DNA from: Actinomycetota bacterium
GTDB taxonomy: Bacteria; Actinomycetota; Thermoleophilia; Gaiellales; Gaiellaceae
DNA length: 10,594 nucleotides
NCBI GenBank assembly: GCA_005883365.1
Contig: VAXA01000006.1
Location: forward strand, 1 to 10,594
Direction: 5' to 3'
A program made the position numbers and the translations under genes. The notes below the pieces were generated by a model, which saw only the letters and a program-made list of their open reading frames with translations, did not search any database and was not told where the DNA came from. Positions 1-6,791 of this stretch are shown here, one piece after another (position 1 is the stretch's first letter; each line of letters begins with the position of its first letter).

Positions 1-207
1 GCGCCACCTGCCGCCGCTGCTCGCAGCGGACGGCCTGCTTGTCGTCGAGACGGACGCGCGGACGGAGCCGGAGCTGCCGCTGCCCGTCCGCACGAGCCGC
101 AGGTACGGCCAGACCCGCGTCACGCTCTTCGAAGCTCCCAGCGGCGTAGGCTCGACGGAGCCGCCCGGTAGCGGAGGCGCCGGCATGTACGGCGCCGGAG
201 CGGGAAA

Positions 208-211
<4 letters not shown>
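1..211 (+). CDS. rsmD: 16S rRNA (guanine(966)-N2)-methyltransferase RsmD, C-terminal end (5' partial)
   Basis: The frame is open from base 2 to a TGA at 209-211 and lacks its 5' part, which lies outside the window. The peptide contains LLAADGLLVVE, then an acidic/Pro segment, then RRYGQTRVTLFE. This matches the last beta strands of RsmD (the 'GG.l..E ... YG.T.l.ly' ending), an AdoMet-dependent enzyme that methylates G966 of 16S rRNA in the 30S particle. The AdoMet and NPPY motifs are not in view. After TLFE there is an unusual tail of about 25 residues rich in Gly, Ser and Pro (ends GMYGAGAGN), longer than most family members. Its stop overlaps the coaD start (TTGA, 208-211). rsmD-coaD adjacency is widespread in bacteria, which strengthens the call. 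Confidence 0.8.
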
Positions 212-719
<508 letters not shown>

Positions 720-723
<4 letters not shown>

Positions 724-1592
724 GAGAGCTCGACGTCACGCTCCGCGACGGCCGGACGCTGCACGTCTACGACGACGGCGACCCGGACGGCCACGTCGTC
801 GTCGAGCACCATGGCACGCCGGGCAGCGGCCTTCCCTATCCGCCGGACATCGACCGCGGCCGCGAGCGCGGGCTGCGCATCGTCCGCTTCGACCGTGCCG
901 GCTACGGCGGATCGACGCCGAAACCCGGCCGCTCGGTCGCCGACGTGGTGCCCGACGTCGAGGATGTGCTCGAGGCGCTCAAGGTCGAGCGGTACGTCGC
1001 GCTAGGCGGCTCCGGCGGCTGTCCTCACTCGCTCGCCTGCGGCGCCCGCTCGCCGCAGTGCCTCGGCGCCGCGGTGATCGCCGCGCCGACGCCGTATCCG
1101 GCCGAGGGGCTCGACTGGCTCGCCGGCATGGGCGAGCAGAACGTCGACGAGTTCAACGCTGCGCTGGAGGGGCCGGAGACGCTCGAGCCTTTCCTGGTGC
1201 GTGAGGCCGCCGAGTTCAGTGCGGCGTCCCCCGAGCAGATCAAGGACGTGATGGCGACCTTGCTGCCGCCGGTTGACGCCGCCGTCCTCACCGGCAAGCG
1301 CGCCGAGCACTTCAAGCGGAGCTCCGATCGCGCCGTGGCCCGCGGAACCGCGGGCTGGCGCGACGACGATCTCGCATTCACCAAGCCGTGGGGCTTCGAC
1401 CTCGCCGAGATCGGCGTGCCGATCCTCCTCTGGCAGGGCGTGCAGGACAAGATGGTGCCCGCCGCTCACGGTCGCTGGCTCGCCGAGCACATTCCGGGCG
1501 TCGAGGCCCACATCAGCGAGGAGGACGGGCATCTTTCGATCGCCGTCGGACGCCTCGGCGAGATCTACGACTGGCTCCGCGCCTGCTTCTAA
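720..1592 (+). CDS. alpha/beta hydrolase, substrate unknown
   Basis: A 290-residue alpha/beta-hydrolase-fold protein. Visible in order are an oxyanion-hole motif HGTPGSG (31-37), DRAGYGGSTP (58-67), a nucleophile elbow GGSGG with Ser98, a cap region of roughly residues 125-215, the strand/loop ILLWQGVQDKMVP with acid Asp243, and EEDGHLS with His271. Ser98-Asp243-His271 therefore forms a complete catalytic triad. No signal peptide or membrane segment is seen, so it is probably cytoplasmic. The sequence does not show whether it is an esterase, peptidase or other hydrolase. The GTG start at 720 overlaps the coaD stop (GTGA), suggesting co-translation. It is not a usual member of the rsmD-coaD cluster and so looks like an insertion. 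The fold is certain; the function is not known. Confidence 0.9.
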
Positions 1593-1638
1593 CGCCTGTT
1601 GAGGCGGGCTATTCGACTGCGCCGACCGCTCAGGGGGC

Positions 1639-1644
1639 TACACT
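1639..1644 (+). promoter_or_regulatory. Putative -10 box (TACACT) for the sepIVA-like gene
   Basis: TACACT fits the TANNNT consensus and ends 9 nt before the ATG at 1654. A transcript from it would have almost no 5' leader, and no Shine-Dalgarno sequence is visible in front of that ATG. No convincing -35 hexamer lies 16-19 bp upstream. The same geometry recurs before DUF177, rpmF and smc. Confidence 0.4.
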
Positions 1645-1653
1645 GCGGAGCCA

Positions 1654-2160
1654 ATGGACGTCCTAGTTCTGATCGACAAGCTCGACGACCTCGTGCACAA
1701 CGCCAAGGCCGTGCCGCTCACCGACCAGGTGCGGATCGACCGCGAGGAGATCTACGACATCCTCGACCAGATGCGCGCGACGATCCCGGAGGAGATCAAG
1801 CAGGCCCGCTGGATCGTCAAGGAGCGGCAGGAGATGCTGGCCGAGGCGAAGCGCGAGGTCGACCGGCTGCTCGCCGAGGCGCGGGAACAGGCGGTTCGCG
1901 AGGCGTCGCAGACCGAGATCGTCAAGATCGCGGAGCGGCAGGCCGACGAGATCGTCGACGACGCCCGGCGGAGCGCGCGCGAGATGAAGCTCGAGATGGA
2001 GGACTGGGCCGACAACCAGCTCGCGTCCCTCGAGGTCAACCTCGAGCGCTTCCTCACCGCCGTCCGGCGCGGCCGCGAGCGGCTCCACGAGCGGTCGCAG
2101 GAGACGGTCATCGCGGGGCTCGCCTCCAACGGCGACGTCGCCGACGACGAGCGCTTCTAA
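1654..2160 (+). CDS. sepIVA: SepIVA-like (DivIVA-family) coiled-coil protein, short form
   Basis: This 168-residue, highly charged protein is mostly predicted helix. Residues about 7-58 (LIDKLDDLVHNAKAVPL, then a DREEIYDILDQMRATIPEEI-like stretch and ERQEMLAEAK) resemble the N-terminal block of mycobacterial SepIVA as I remember it. Residues about 127-155 (DNQLASLEVNLERFL and AVRRGRERL) resemble its C-terminal block (VDNKLAEFEEFLN and SVGRGRHQL). Mycobacterial SepIVA is about 245 residues; here the middle Ala/Glu coiled coil (about 58-125) is roughly 75 residues shorter. SepIVA is a septal/intracellular-membrane factor in polar growth and division. The gene sits near DUF177 and rnc, as in mycobacteria, which supports orthology. 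The ATG at 1654 has a TACACT box 9 nt upstream. The stop overlaps the convergent lysR stop by 4 bp. An automated annotator might call it 'ATP synthase subunit B-like'; I consider that a coiled-coil artefact. Confidence 0.7.
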   Translation: MDVLVLIDKLDDLVHNAKAVPLTDQVRIDREEIYDILDQMRATIPEEIKQARWIVKERQEMLAEAKREVDRLLAEAREQAVREASQTEIVKIAERQADEIVDDARRSAREMKLEMEDWADNQLASLEVNLERFLTAVRRGRERLHERSQETVIAGLASNGDVADDERF

Positions 2161-3068
2161 CCGGTAGCTTCGGCCAGCTCGCCCGCGAGCTCGACGAACG
2201 CCTGAGCCGCCTGCGAGCGGTAGCGGTCGCGGTGCCAGGCGAGGACGAGCGTCCGCGGCGGGATCCGCGAGCCGAAGGGAAGCATCTTCACGTCCCGGTT
2301 CCGCGGATCGACGATCAGCCGAGGCTCGATCGCAGCACCGAGGTCCTCCGCCACCAGCGCGGCGAGCGTCCCGTTGTCGTCCGTGCGGAAGACCACGTTC
2401 AGCTCCGGCACGCGACCGGCCACGAAGCGTTCGGGCTCGTCCGTGGTGCGACGCCCGATCAGCGGCAGCTTCGCGACGTCGCGCAGCGGCGGAGCCGAGT
2501 CGAGCTCCGCGAGCTCGGAGCGTGCCGAGACGAGCAGGACGTATGGATCCTGCAGCAGTTCCGCCCATTCGAACGGCCCCTCGCGGAGGGGAAGATCGGC
2601 GAACGTCAGGTCGAGCTCGCCGTGCTCGAGCAGGCGCAGCAGGTCGGCGGCGGCGCTCTCCTCCCGTACGCGAACGCCGACGCGGGGCCACTGGGCACGG
2701 AAGCGCCGCACGAGGGCGGGTAGAAGGCGGGCGCCGACGCTCTGGTAGATGCCGACGCGGAGCGTTCCGGCTGCGCCCTCGGCGAGCGCGGCCATGTCGG
2801 CGCGGGCCGCGTCGATCTGGGCGACGATCGCGTCGGCGTGGCGCAGTAGGAGGAGCCCCGCTTCGGTCGGCTCGACGCGCCGCGGCCCGCCGGGACGATG
2901 GAAGAGGCGGTGCCCGATGATCCGCTCGAGCTGTGCGATCTGCTGGCTGACGGCCGACTGGGTGTAGCCGAGCTCGCGCGCCGCACGGCCGAACGAACCG
3001 GTGCGTGCGACCGCCTCCAGGGCGGCGAGGTGACGCAATTCGACGCCCAGCCATTGATCAGTGTTCAT
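2157..3068 (-). CDS. LysR-family transcriptional regulator
   Basis: A 303-residue protein, typical LysR length. Residues about 11-68 form the winged helix-turn-helix (LRHLAALEAVARTGSFGRAA, YTQSAVSQQIAQLER, LFHRPGG, PTEAG). A linker helix runs to about 95. The effector-binding domain begins at TLRVGIYQSVGARLLPALV and continues to the C terminus. The ATG at 3066-3068 is preferred because it places the HTH about ten residues in. The gene is divergent from the EamA exporter with 59 bp between them, the classic arrangement for a LysR protein that controls its neighbour and itself. A 19-bp dyad, GTTCATAATCGATACGAAC (3063-3081), overlaps its start codon. The TAG stop overlaps the end of the sepIVA-like gene. 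The inducer cannot be predicted. Confidence 0.93.
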   Translation of the reverse strand: MNTDQWLGVELRHLAALEAVARTGSFGRAARELGYTQSAVSQQIAQLERIIGHRLFHRPGGPRRVEPTEAGLLLLRHADAIVAQIDAARADMAALAEGAAGTLRVGIYQSVGARLLPALVRRFRAQWPRVGVRVREESAAADLLRLLEHGELDLTFADLPLREGPFEWAELLQDPYVLLVSARSELAELDSAPPLRDVAKLPLIGRRTTDEPERFVAGRVPELNVVFRTDDNGTLAALVAEDLGAAIEPRLIVDPRNRDVKMLPFGSRIPPRTLVLAWHRDRYRSQAAQAFVELAGELAEATG

Positions 3069-3081
3069 AATCGATACGAAC
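3063..3081. promoter_or_regulatory. Imperfect dyad, candidate LysR operator
   Basis: GTTCATAATCGATACGAAC has GTTC and GAAC arms exactly 11 bases apart, with matching TA...TA steps inside. LysR proteins typically bind short dyads of T-N11-A type, so size and spacing fit. It covers the lysR start codon and lies at the lysR end of the lysR/eamA intergenic region. A second palindrome-like site, CCTGATCGATCCGG, lies at 3097-3110; the two ATCGAT cores are 31 bp apart, about three helical turns. Confidence 0.4.
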
Positions 3082-3127
3082 GGTAACTCAACTTGTCCTG
3101 ATCGATCCGGCTCGGCACCATGGAGCC

Positions 3128-4126
3128 ATGAGGACGAAGATCGCCGTTGCGCTCGGGACCGTGTACGTCGTCTGGGGATCGACGTATCTCGCGATCGCGG
3201 TCGCCGACCGGACGCTGCCGCCGCTGCTGATGCTCGCGGCTCGGTTCGCGCTCGCCGGAGGCCTGCTCTACGCCTGGTCCACCTGGCGCGGTGACGTCAG
3301 GGCCGCGCGCCCGGGCCGGCACGAGTGGAAGGCCGCCGCGATCGTGGGCGGGCTCCTCCTGTTCGTCGAGACCGGCGGCGTGGCCTGGGCGGAGCAACGC
3401 GTCGCCTCCGGACTGACAGCGCTCCTCATCGCCGCGGTGCCGCTGTTCACGGCGCTTCTCGACCGCACGTTCTTCGGGATCCGGCTCTCGCTCGGCGCTC
3501 TCGCCGGGATCGCGACCGGATTGCTCGGCGTGGCAGTGCTCGTCGGCGCGAGCGTGCACGTCGATCCGGTCGGCGCGGCCGTGATCCTCGGCGGCGCGCT
3601 CGCCTGGGCGGCGGGCTCGGCCTACGGGCGCGTCGCACAATTGCCGCAGGCTCCGTTCCTCTCCGCGGCGATGCAGATGCTGTGCGCGGCCGCCCTCCTC
3701 GCCGTCGCCGGAGCGGCGATGGGAGAAGTCGGGGCAGTGCATCCCGCAGCCATCTCGGCAGCCTCGCTGGCCTCTTTCGGCTACCTCGTCGTCTTCGGCT
3801 CGATCCTGGCCTTCACGGCCTACGGCTGGCTCCTGCGGAGCGGCGCGTCGAGCGTGCTTGTCTCGACGTACGCCTACGTCAATCCCGCCATCGCCGTCCT
3901 GCTCGGTTGGCTGTTCGCCGGCGAGCCGGTCGGGGGCCGGGAGCTCGCGGCCGGCGCGATCATTCTCGCCTCGGTGGGGATGCTCGTCCTCGCGCGGCAC
4001 GCGCCACACGAGGACGCGGAGCCGACGCCGGAGACGGTCGGCCCGTACCTTCGCCGCAAGGAAGCACAGGATCGCCCGGTCCAGCCGGTGCCACGGCTCG
4101 CCGACCTGCGCCGCATGGCGCCCTAG
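3128..4126 (+). CDS. EamA/DMT-superfamily transporter, YedA-like exporter
   Basis: A 332-residue integral membrane protein with about ten hydrophobic segments arranged as two EamA repeats. Markers are VYVVWGSTYLAIAVA in the first helix, LPPLLMLAARFALAGG, WAEQRVASGLTALLIAAVPLF in the first repeat, GSAYGRVAQLP, and STYAYVNPAIAVLLGWLFAGEP near the end. This pattern resembles YedA-type drug/metabolite exporters, which move amino acids or other small metabolites out of the cell; the substrate is unknown. A hydrophilic tail of about 40 residues follows the last helix. It is divergent from the lysR gene, which probably regulates it. The ATG at 3128 is in the right place for the first helix, although GGAG lies only 2 nt upstream, too close for a standard ribosome binding site. 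Confidence 0.92.
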   Translation: MRTKIAVALGTVYVVWGSTYLAIAVADRTLPPLLMLAARFALAGGLLYAWSTWRGDVRAARPGRHEWKAAAIVGGLLLFVETGGVAWAEQRVASGLTALLIAAVPLFTALLDRTFFGIRLSLGALAGIATGLLGVAVLVGASVHVDPVGAAVILGGALAWAAGSAYGRVAQLPQAPFLSAAMQMLCAAALLAVAGAAMGEVGAVHPAAISAASLASFGYLVVFGSILAFTAYGWLLRSGASSVLVSTYAYVNPAIAVLLGWLFAGEPVGGRELAAGAIILASVGMLVLARHAPHEDAEPTPETVGPYLRRKEAQDRPVQPVPRLADLRRMAP

Positions 4127-4145
4127 CCGGCGCAGCCGTCCGCGC

Positions 4146-4151
4146 TACGGT
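4146..4151 (+). promoter_or_regulatory. Putative -10 box (TACGGT) for DUF177
   Basis: TACGGT ends 6 nt before the ATG at 4158, which would put the transcription start at or next to the start codon. There is no visible Shine-Dalgarno sequence. The short eamA-DUF177 gap (31 bp) leaves little room for a normal leader. Confidence 0.4.
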
Positions 4152-4157
4152 GGCGGT

Positions 4158-4667
4158 ATGACCACCTTCGACCTCCGCACGCTCCGCATCCGCAGCGGCG
4201 ACCAGGCAGGCGAGCGCGTCGAGATCGAGGTCGAGCCGCTCGCGCTCGCCGGCCAGGCGTACGAGCCGAAGCCCAATCCCGCGCCTGCCGAGCTCACCGT
4301 CACGCGCGCGTCGAGCGGAGCCGTTCTCGAGCTCGCGCTCGACGTAGCGCTTCAAGGCCCGTGCTTCCGCTGCCTCCAGGACGCCGAGCTGCCACTCCAG
4401 CTCCGCCTCCGCGAGTACCAGGCCACGAAGCCCGACAGCGAAGAGGAGCGGACCGAGTACCTGGAGGACGACCGGCTCGATCTCTCCGCCTGGGCGCACG
4501 ACGCGATCGCGCTCGCGCTGCCGGACAAGATCCTCTGCCGGCCCGACTGCGCCGGCCTCTGCCCGGTCTGCGGGAAGGACCTCAACGCCGAGCCGCACGA
4601 GCACGTCGAGGAGCGCACCGACCCGCGGTGGGCGAAGCTCAGTGAGCTGCAGCAGAAGGAAGCGTGA
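4158..4667 (+). CDS. yceD: DUF177 / YceD-family protein
   Basis: A 169-residue DUF177 (YceD) protein. Cysteines are at C69 and C72 (CFRC) and again at C127, C131, C135 and C138 (CRPDCAGLCPVCGKDLN), a putative metal site characteristic of the family. An acidic linker (SEEERTEYLEDDRLDLS) lies between them. DUF177 genes are almost universally next to rpmF. The family is linked to 23S rRNA/50S metabolism in bacteria and plants, but its exact activity is unsettled. Here rpmF is separated from it by a minus-strand GNAT gene, which is unusual. The ATG at 4158 is chosen because the family N terminus begins near here and a TACGGT box lies 6 nt upstream. The 3' end overlaps the GNAT gene by 29 bp. Confidence 0.92.
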   Translation: MTTFDLRTLRIRSGDQAGERVEIEVEPLALAGQAYEPKPNPAPAELTVTRASSGAVLELALDVALQGPCFRCLQDAELPLQLRLREYQATKPDSEEERTEYLEDDRLDLSAWAHDAIALALPDKILCRPDCAGLCPVCGKDLNAEPHEHVEERTDPRWAKLSELQQKEA

Positions 4668-5307
4668 ACGGCGTCGTCGTCGTGATCGCGACGAAGCCGA
4701 GTCGTTCGAGGATCGGCCGGCTCGTCGGCAGCGCGTCCGAGTAGAGCCAGCGGTAGCCGCGTTCGCGCGCCAGTTCCGCCCGCTTCGCGACGACCGCGCG
4801 GTACAGCCCGCGCCGACGGAACTCGGGCAGCGTCACGCCGCCGAACAGCCCGGCGAACTCGACGCCGTCCTCGAGATCGACGCGCCCGCCGGAGACCGCC
4901 TCTCCGTCCACGACGGCGACGACGGCGACGGCCTTCTCCGGGAGCTCGAAACGGCTGCCGAAGACGCGCGCCGCGAGGTCGACGAACTCGTCCGTCACGA
5001 CCCTAAGCTCCACGTCGTCGGGCGGAGGCGGGATCGACGCGGCCTCGGCGACGACCACCGTCTCCTCGTCGTCCGGCTCGAGCCCGGCGGCGACGAGACG
5101 CTCGCGGAGCTCCGGGCCGTCGTGGGAGTAGTACTTCCACTCGACGTGGCCGGGCAGCTCGCGCATTCGCGCGATGAGACGGCCGACATCGCCGTCCGCG
5201 GGCGGCCGGATGACGGCGCTCCAGCCATCCCCGATGTAGAGGCCGTCGGGCTGGTTCGGCTCTCGCAGCTGCTCGTCGAAGAGCGCGAGGATCTCGGTCG
5301 TCCGCAC
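4639..5307 (-). CDS. GNAT-family N-acetyltransferase
   Basis: A 222-residue protein. The C-terminal half carries the GNAT core: GLFGGVTLPEFRRRGLYRAVV (about 153-173) holds the acetyl-CoA pyrophosphate-binding R-x-x-G-x-Y signature (Arg164-Gly167). It is followed by KRAELARERGYRWLYSDALP and then RPILERLGF, the usual motif B. The N-terminal half (about 1-95) is less conserved and may be substrate-binding or a degenerate second GNAT fold. The acceptor is unknown. The start is GTG at 5305-5307. The gene lies on the minus strand between DUF177 and rpmF, overlapping the DUF177 3' end by 29 bp and divergent from rpmF by 27 bp. It therefore breaks a normally continuous DUF177-rpmF pair. Confidence 0.88.
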   Translation of the reverse strand: MRTTEILALFDEQLREPNQPDGLYIGDGWSAVIRPPADGDVGRLIARMRELPGHVEWKYYSHDGPELRERLVAAGLEPDDEETVVVAEAASIPPPPDDVELRVVTDEFVDLAARVFGSRFELPEKAVAVVAVVDGEAVSGGRVDLEDGVEFAGLFGGVTLPEFRRRGLYRAVVAKRAELARERGYRWLYSDALPTSRPILERLGFVAITTTTPFTLPSAAAH

Positions 5308-5316
5308 GGGCGCAGG

Positions 5317-5323
5317 CTATAGT
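5317..5323. promoter_or_regulatory. Shared palindromic -10 element (CTATAG) between GNAT and rpmF
   Basis: On the plus strand TATAGT (5318-5323) ends 11 nt before the rpmF ATG. On the minus strand TATAGC (5321-5316) ends 8 nt before the GNAT GTG. The core CTATAG is its own reverse complement, so it can serve as a -10 in both directions. The whole intergenic region is 27 bp, so both genes must be expressed from this spot or from inside each other. Confidence 0.45.
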
Positions 5324-5334
5324 GGCCCGCGGCC

Positions 5335-5523
5335 ATGGCCGTCCCGAAGCGGAAAACCTCGAAATCCCGCCGCGACAAGCGGCGCGCGACGCACGCGATC
5401 GGCCCGCCGAAGGTCAACGTCTGTCCGACGTGCGGCCAGCCGAAGCGCCCGCACCGCGTCTGCCCGACGTGCGGCACGTACAAAGGCCGCGAGGTCGAGC
5501 CGCTCCGCGTCCAGGCTCCGTAA
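5335..5523 (+). CDS. rpmF: 50S ribosomal protein L32 (zinc-ribbon form)
   Basis: A 62-residue basic protein that starts MAVPKRKTSKSRRDKRR, the family hallmark, and carries two CPTCG knuckles (C30, C33, C43, C46). This is the zinc-binding form of L32, a late component of the large subunit. Many actinobacteria also hold a Cys-less paralogue used under zinc limitation; none is in this window. The ATG at 5335 is fixed by the conserved N terminus. plsX follows after 11 nt, the classical rpmF-plsX order, so the two are co-transcribed. No Shine-Dalgarno sequence is obvious; the TATAGT box is only 11 nt upstream. Confidence 0.97.
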   Translation: MAVPKRKTSKSRRDKRRATHAIGPPKVNVCPTCGQPKRPHRVCPTCGTYKGREVEPLRVQAP

Positions 5524-5534
5524 GCTCTCCTGAC

Positions 5535-6506
5535 ATGATCCGCGTGGCTGTCGATGCGATGGGCAGCGACCGCGGCGCCGGTGTCGTCATCGAGGGCGCT
5601 CGGCAAGCGGCGTCCGACGGGGTGGTTCCGGCGATCTTCGGTTCGTCGGAGCTCGACACCGGCGAGCTCGCGCTCGTCCCGACGACGCAGGTCGTCGGCA
5701 TGCACGAGAAGCCCGCCGATGCGTTTCGGACGAAGGCCGACAGCTCGCTCGTCCGCGCGGTCAAGGCCGTCGCGGACGGGGAGGCCGACGCGGTCGTGTC
5801 GGCCGGCAACACGGGGGCGACGCTCGCCGCGGGGCTCGTCCTGCTCCGGCGCGTGCCCGGAGTGCGCCGCCCGGCGATCGCCGTCCCGATTCCCTCCCGC
5901 CAGGGCCCCCCGATCCTGATCGACGCCGGCGCGAATGCCGACTGCCGCCCCGAGCACCTGCTCCAGTTCGCGACGATGGGAGCGGTCTTCGCGGAGGAGA
6001 TCCTCGGCATCGCCCGCCCGCGGGTGCGTCTCCTCTCGATCGGTGAGGAGCCGGAGAAGGGAAACCACCTCACCCTGGAGGCGCACGCGCTCCTCTCCGC
6101 CTCCGATCTTGATTTCCGCGGCAACGCCGAGGGCCGGGACATCCTCGAAGGCGCCGCCGACGTGCTCGTCACGGACGGCTTCACGGGCAACGTGGCCCTC
6201 AAGTCCGTGGAGGGGACGATCCGCACCCTGCTCGACTCGCTGCGCGAGGAGATCACGGCGAGCACGGCCGGAACCCTCGGCGGATTCCTCATCCGTCCCG
6301 CCGCCCGGCGGCTGCGCGCGCGCCTCGATCCCGACACCTACGGAGGCGCTTATCTCCTCGGCCTGCGCGGGCTTGTGGTGATCGCGCACGGCAACTCTTC
6401 CCCGACCGCGATCGCCAACGCGATCCGGCTCGCGGCTCGCGGCGTCGACCACGATGTTGTCGGCCGTCTCGCTGCCAGGCTGCCTCAGGAGGCGGAGATT
6501 GTATGA
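5535..6506 (+). CDS. plsX: Phosphate acyltransferase PlsX
   Basis: A 323-residue protein, usual for PlsX, which converts acyl-ACP and phosphate to acyl-phosphate, the donor for PlsY in phosphatidic acid synthesis. It is a peripheral cytoplasmic-membrane enzyme. Conserved motifs are VAVDAMGSD (4-12), HEKPADAFRTKADSSL (57-72), SAGNTGATLA (89-98), LIDAGANADCRPEHL (128-142), SIGEEPEKGN (168-177), VTDGFTGNVALKS (212-224) and HGNSSPTAI (285-293). The ATG at 5535 begins MIRVAVDAMG as expected. A longer in-frame reading would run back through rpmF and is rejected. No Shine-Dalgarno is visible, so translation probably depends on rpmF. acpP follows 39 nt downstream, giving an acyl-ACP enzyme beside its carrier. 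Confidence 0.97.
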   Translation: MIRVAVDAMGSDRGAGVVIEGARQAASDGVVPAIFGSSELDTGELALVPTTQVVGMHEKPADAFRTKADSSLVRAVKAVADGEADAVVSAGNTGATLAAGLVLLRRVPGVRRPAIAVPIPSRQGPPILIDAGANADCRPEHLLQFATMGAVFAEEILGIARPRVRLLSIGEEPEKGNHLTLEAHALLSASDLDFRGNAEGRDILEGAADVLVTDGFTGNVALKSVEGTIRTLLDSLREEITASTAGTLGGFLIRPAARRLRARLDPDTYGGAYLLGLRGLVVIAHGNSSPTAIANAIRLAARGVDHDVVGRLAARLPQEAEIV

Positions 6507-6507
6507 T
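6502..6507 (+). promoter_or_regulatory. Putative -10 box (TATGAT) for an internal acpP promoter
   Basis: TATGAT overlaps the plsX stop codon and lies 38 nt before the acpP ATG. That gives room for a leader of about 30 nt carrying the acpP ribosome binding site. It is one of the few AT-rich hexamers in the area. No clear -35 is seen, so this is tentative. Confidence 0.35.
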
Positions 6508-6536
6508 CGGCGCGCTTTTCCGGCCCCCAACGAGAA

Positions 6537-6543
6537 CGAGGTG
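6537..6543 (+). promoter_or_regulatory. Shine-Dalgarno sequence of acpP
   Basis: The purine-rich stretch CGAGGTG, with core GAGGTG, ends 2-3 nt before ATG 6546 and pairs with the anti-SD end of 16S rRNA. It stands out because most plus-strand genes here have no visible SD. It suggests high translation of acyl carrier protein. Confidence 0.5.
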
Positions 6544-6545
6544 AC

Positions 6546-6791
6546 ATGGCAGCGTCGCGCGAGGAAGTCTACGAGCGGGTCAAGGAGGTCCTCACCGAGC
6601 AACTCGGCATCGAGGAAGCGGACATCACGGACGAGGCATCCTTCCAGGAGGATCTGGACGCCGATTCGCTCGACCTCGTCGAGCTGATCATGGAGCTCGA
6701 GGACCAGTTCGGGATCAAGATCTCGGACGAGGACGCTCAAAAGATCCAGACCGTCGGCCAGGCCGTCGACTACGTCACCTCGCACCAGTAG
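6546..6791 (+). CDS. acpP: Acyl carrier protein
   Basis: An 81-residue acidic four-helix ACP. The phosphopantetheine attachment site is Ser41 in [18 protein letters not shown], and the rest ([23 protein letters not shown]) is canonical. It carries growing acyl chains for the type II fatty-acid synthase and donates them to PlsX, encoded just upstream. Its phosphopantetheine arm derives from CoA, the product of the pathway that includes CoaD earlier in this window. The start ATG at 6546 has an SD (GAGGTG). Its TAG stop (6789-6791) overlaps the probable GTA start of rnc by two bases, so acpP and rnc should be coupled. Confidence 0.98.
   Translation: MAASREEVYERVKEVLTEQLGIEEADITDEASFQEDLDADSLDLVELIMELEDQFGIKISDEDAQKIQTVGQAVDYVTSHQ

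Noticed and set aside
1663..3054. Long minus-strand frame (463 codons) through lysR and sepIVA-like
   Set aside because: Its product is Arg/Pro-rich without motifs and overlaps the well-supported LysR frame and the antisense of the SepIVA-like gene.
4995..6785. Long open frame on the minus strand (596 codons) across rpmF, plsX and acpP
   Set aside because: It lies antisense to three certain genes, has a low-complexity Arg/Ala/Gly/Asp-rich product with no recognisable domain, and is the usual by-product of GC-rich third codon positions.
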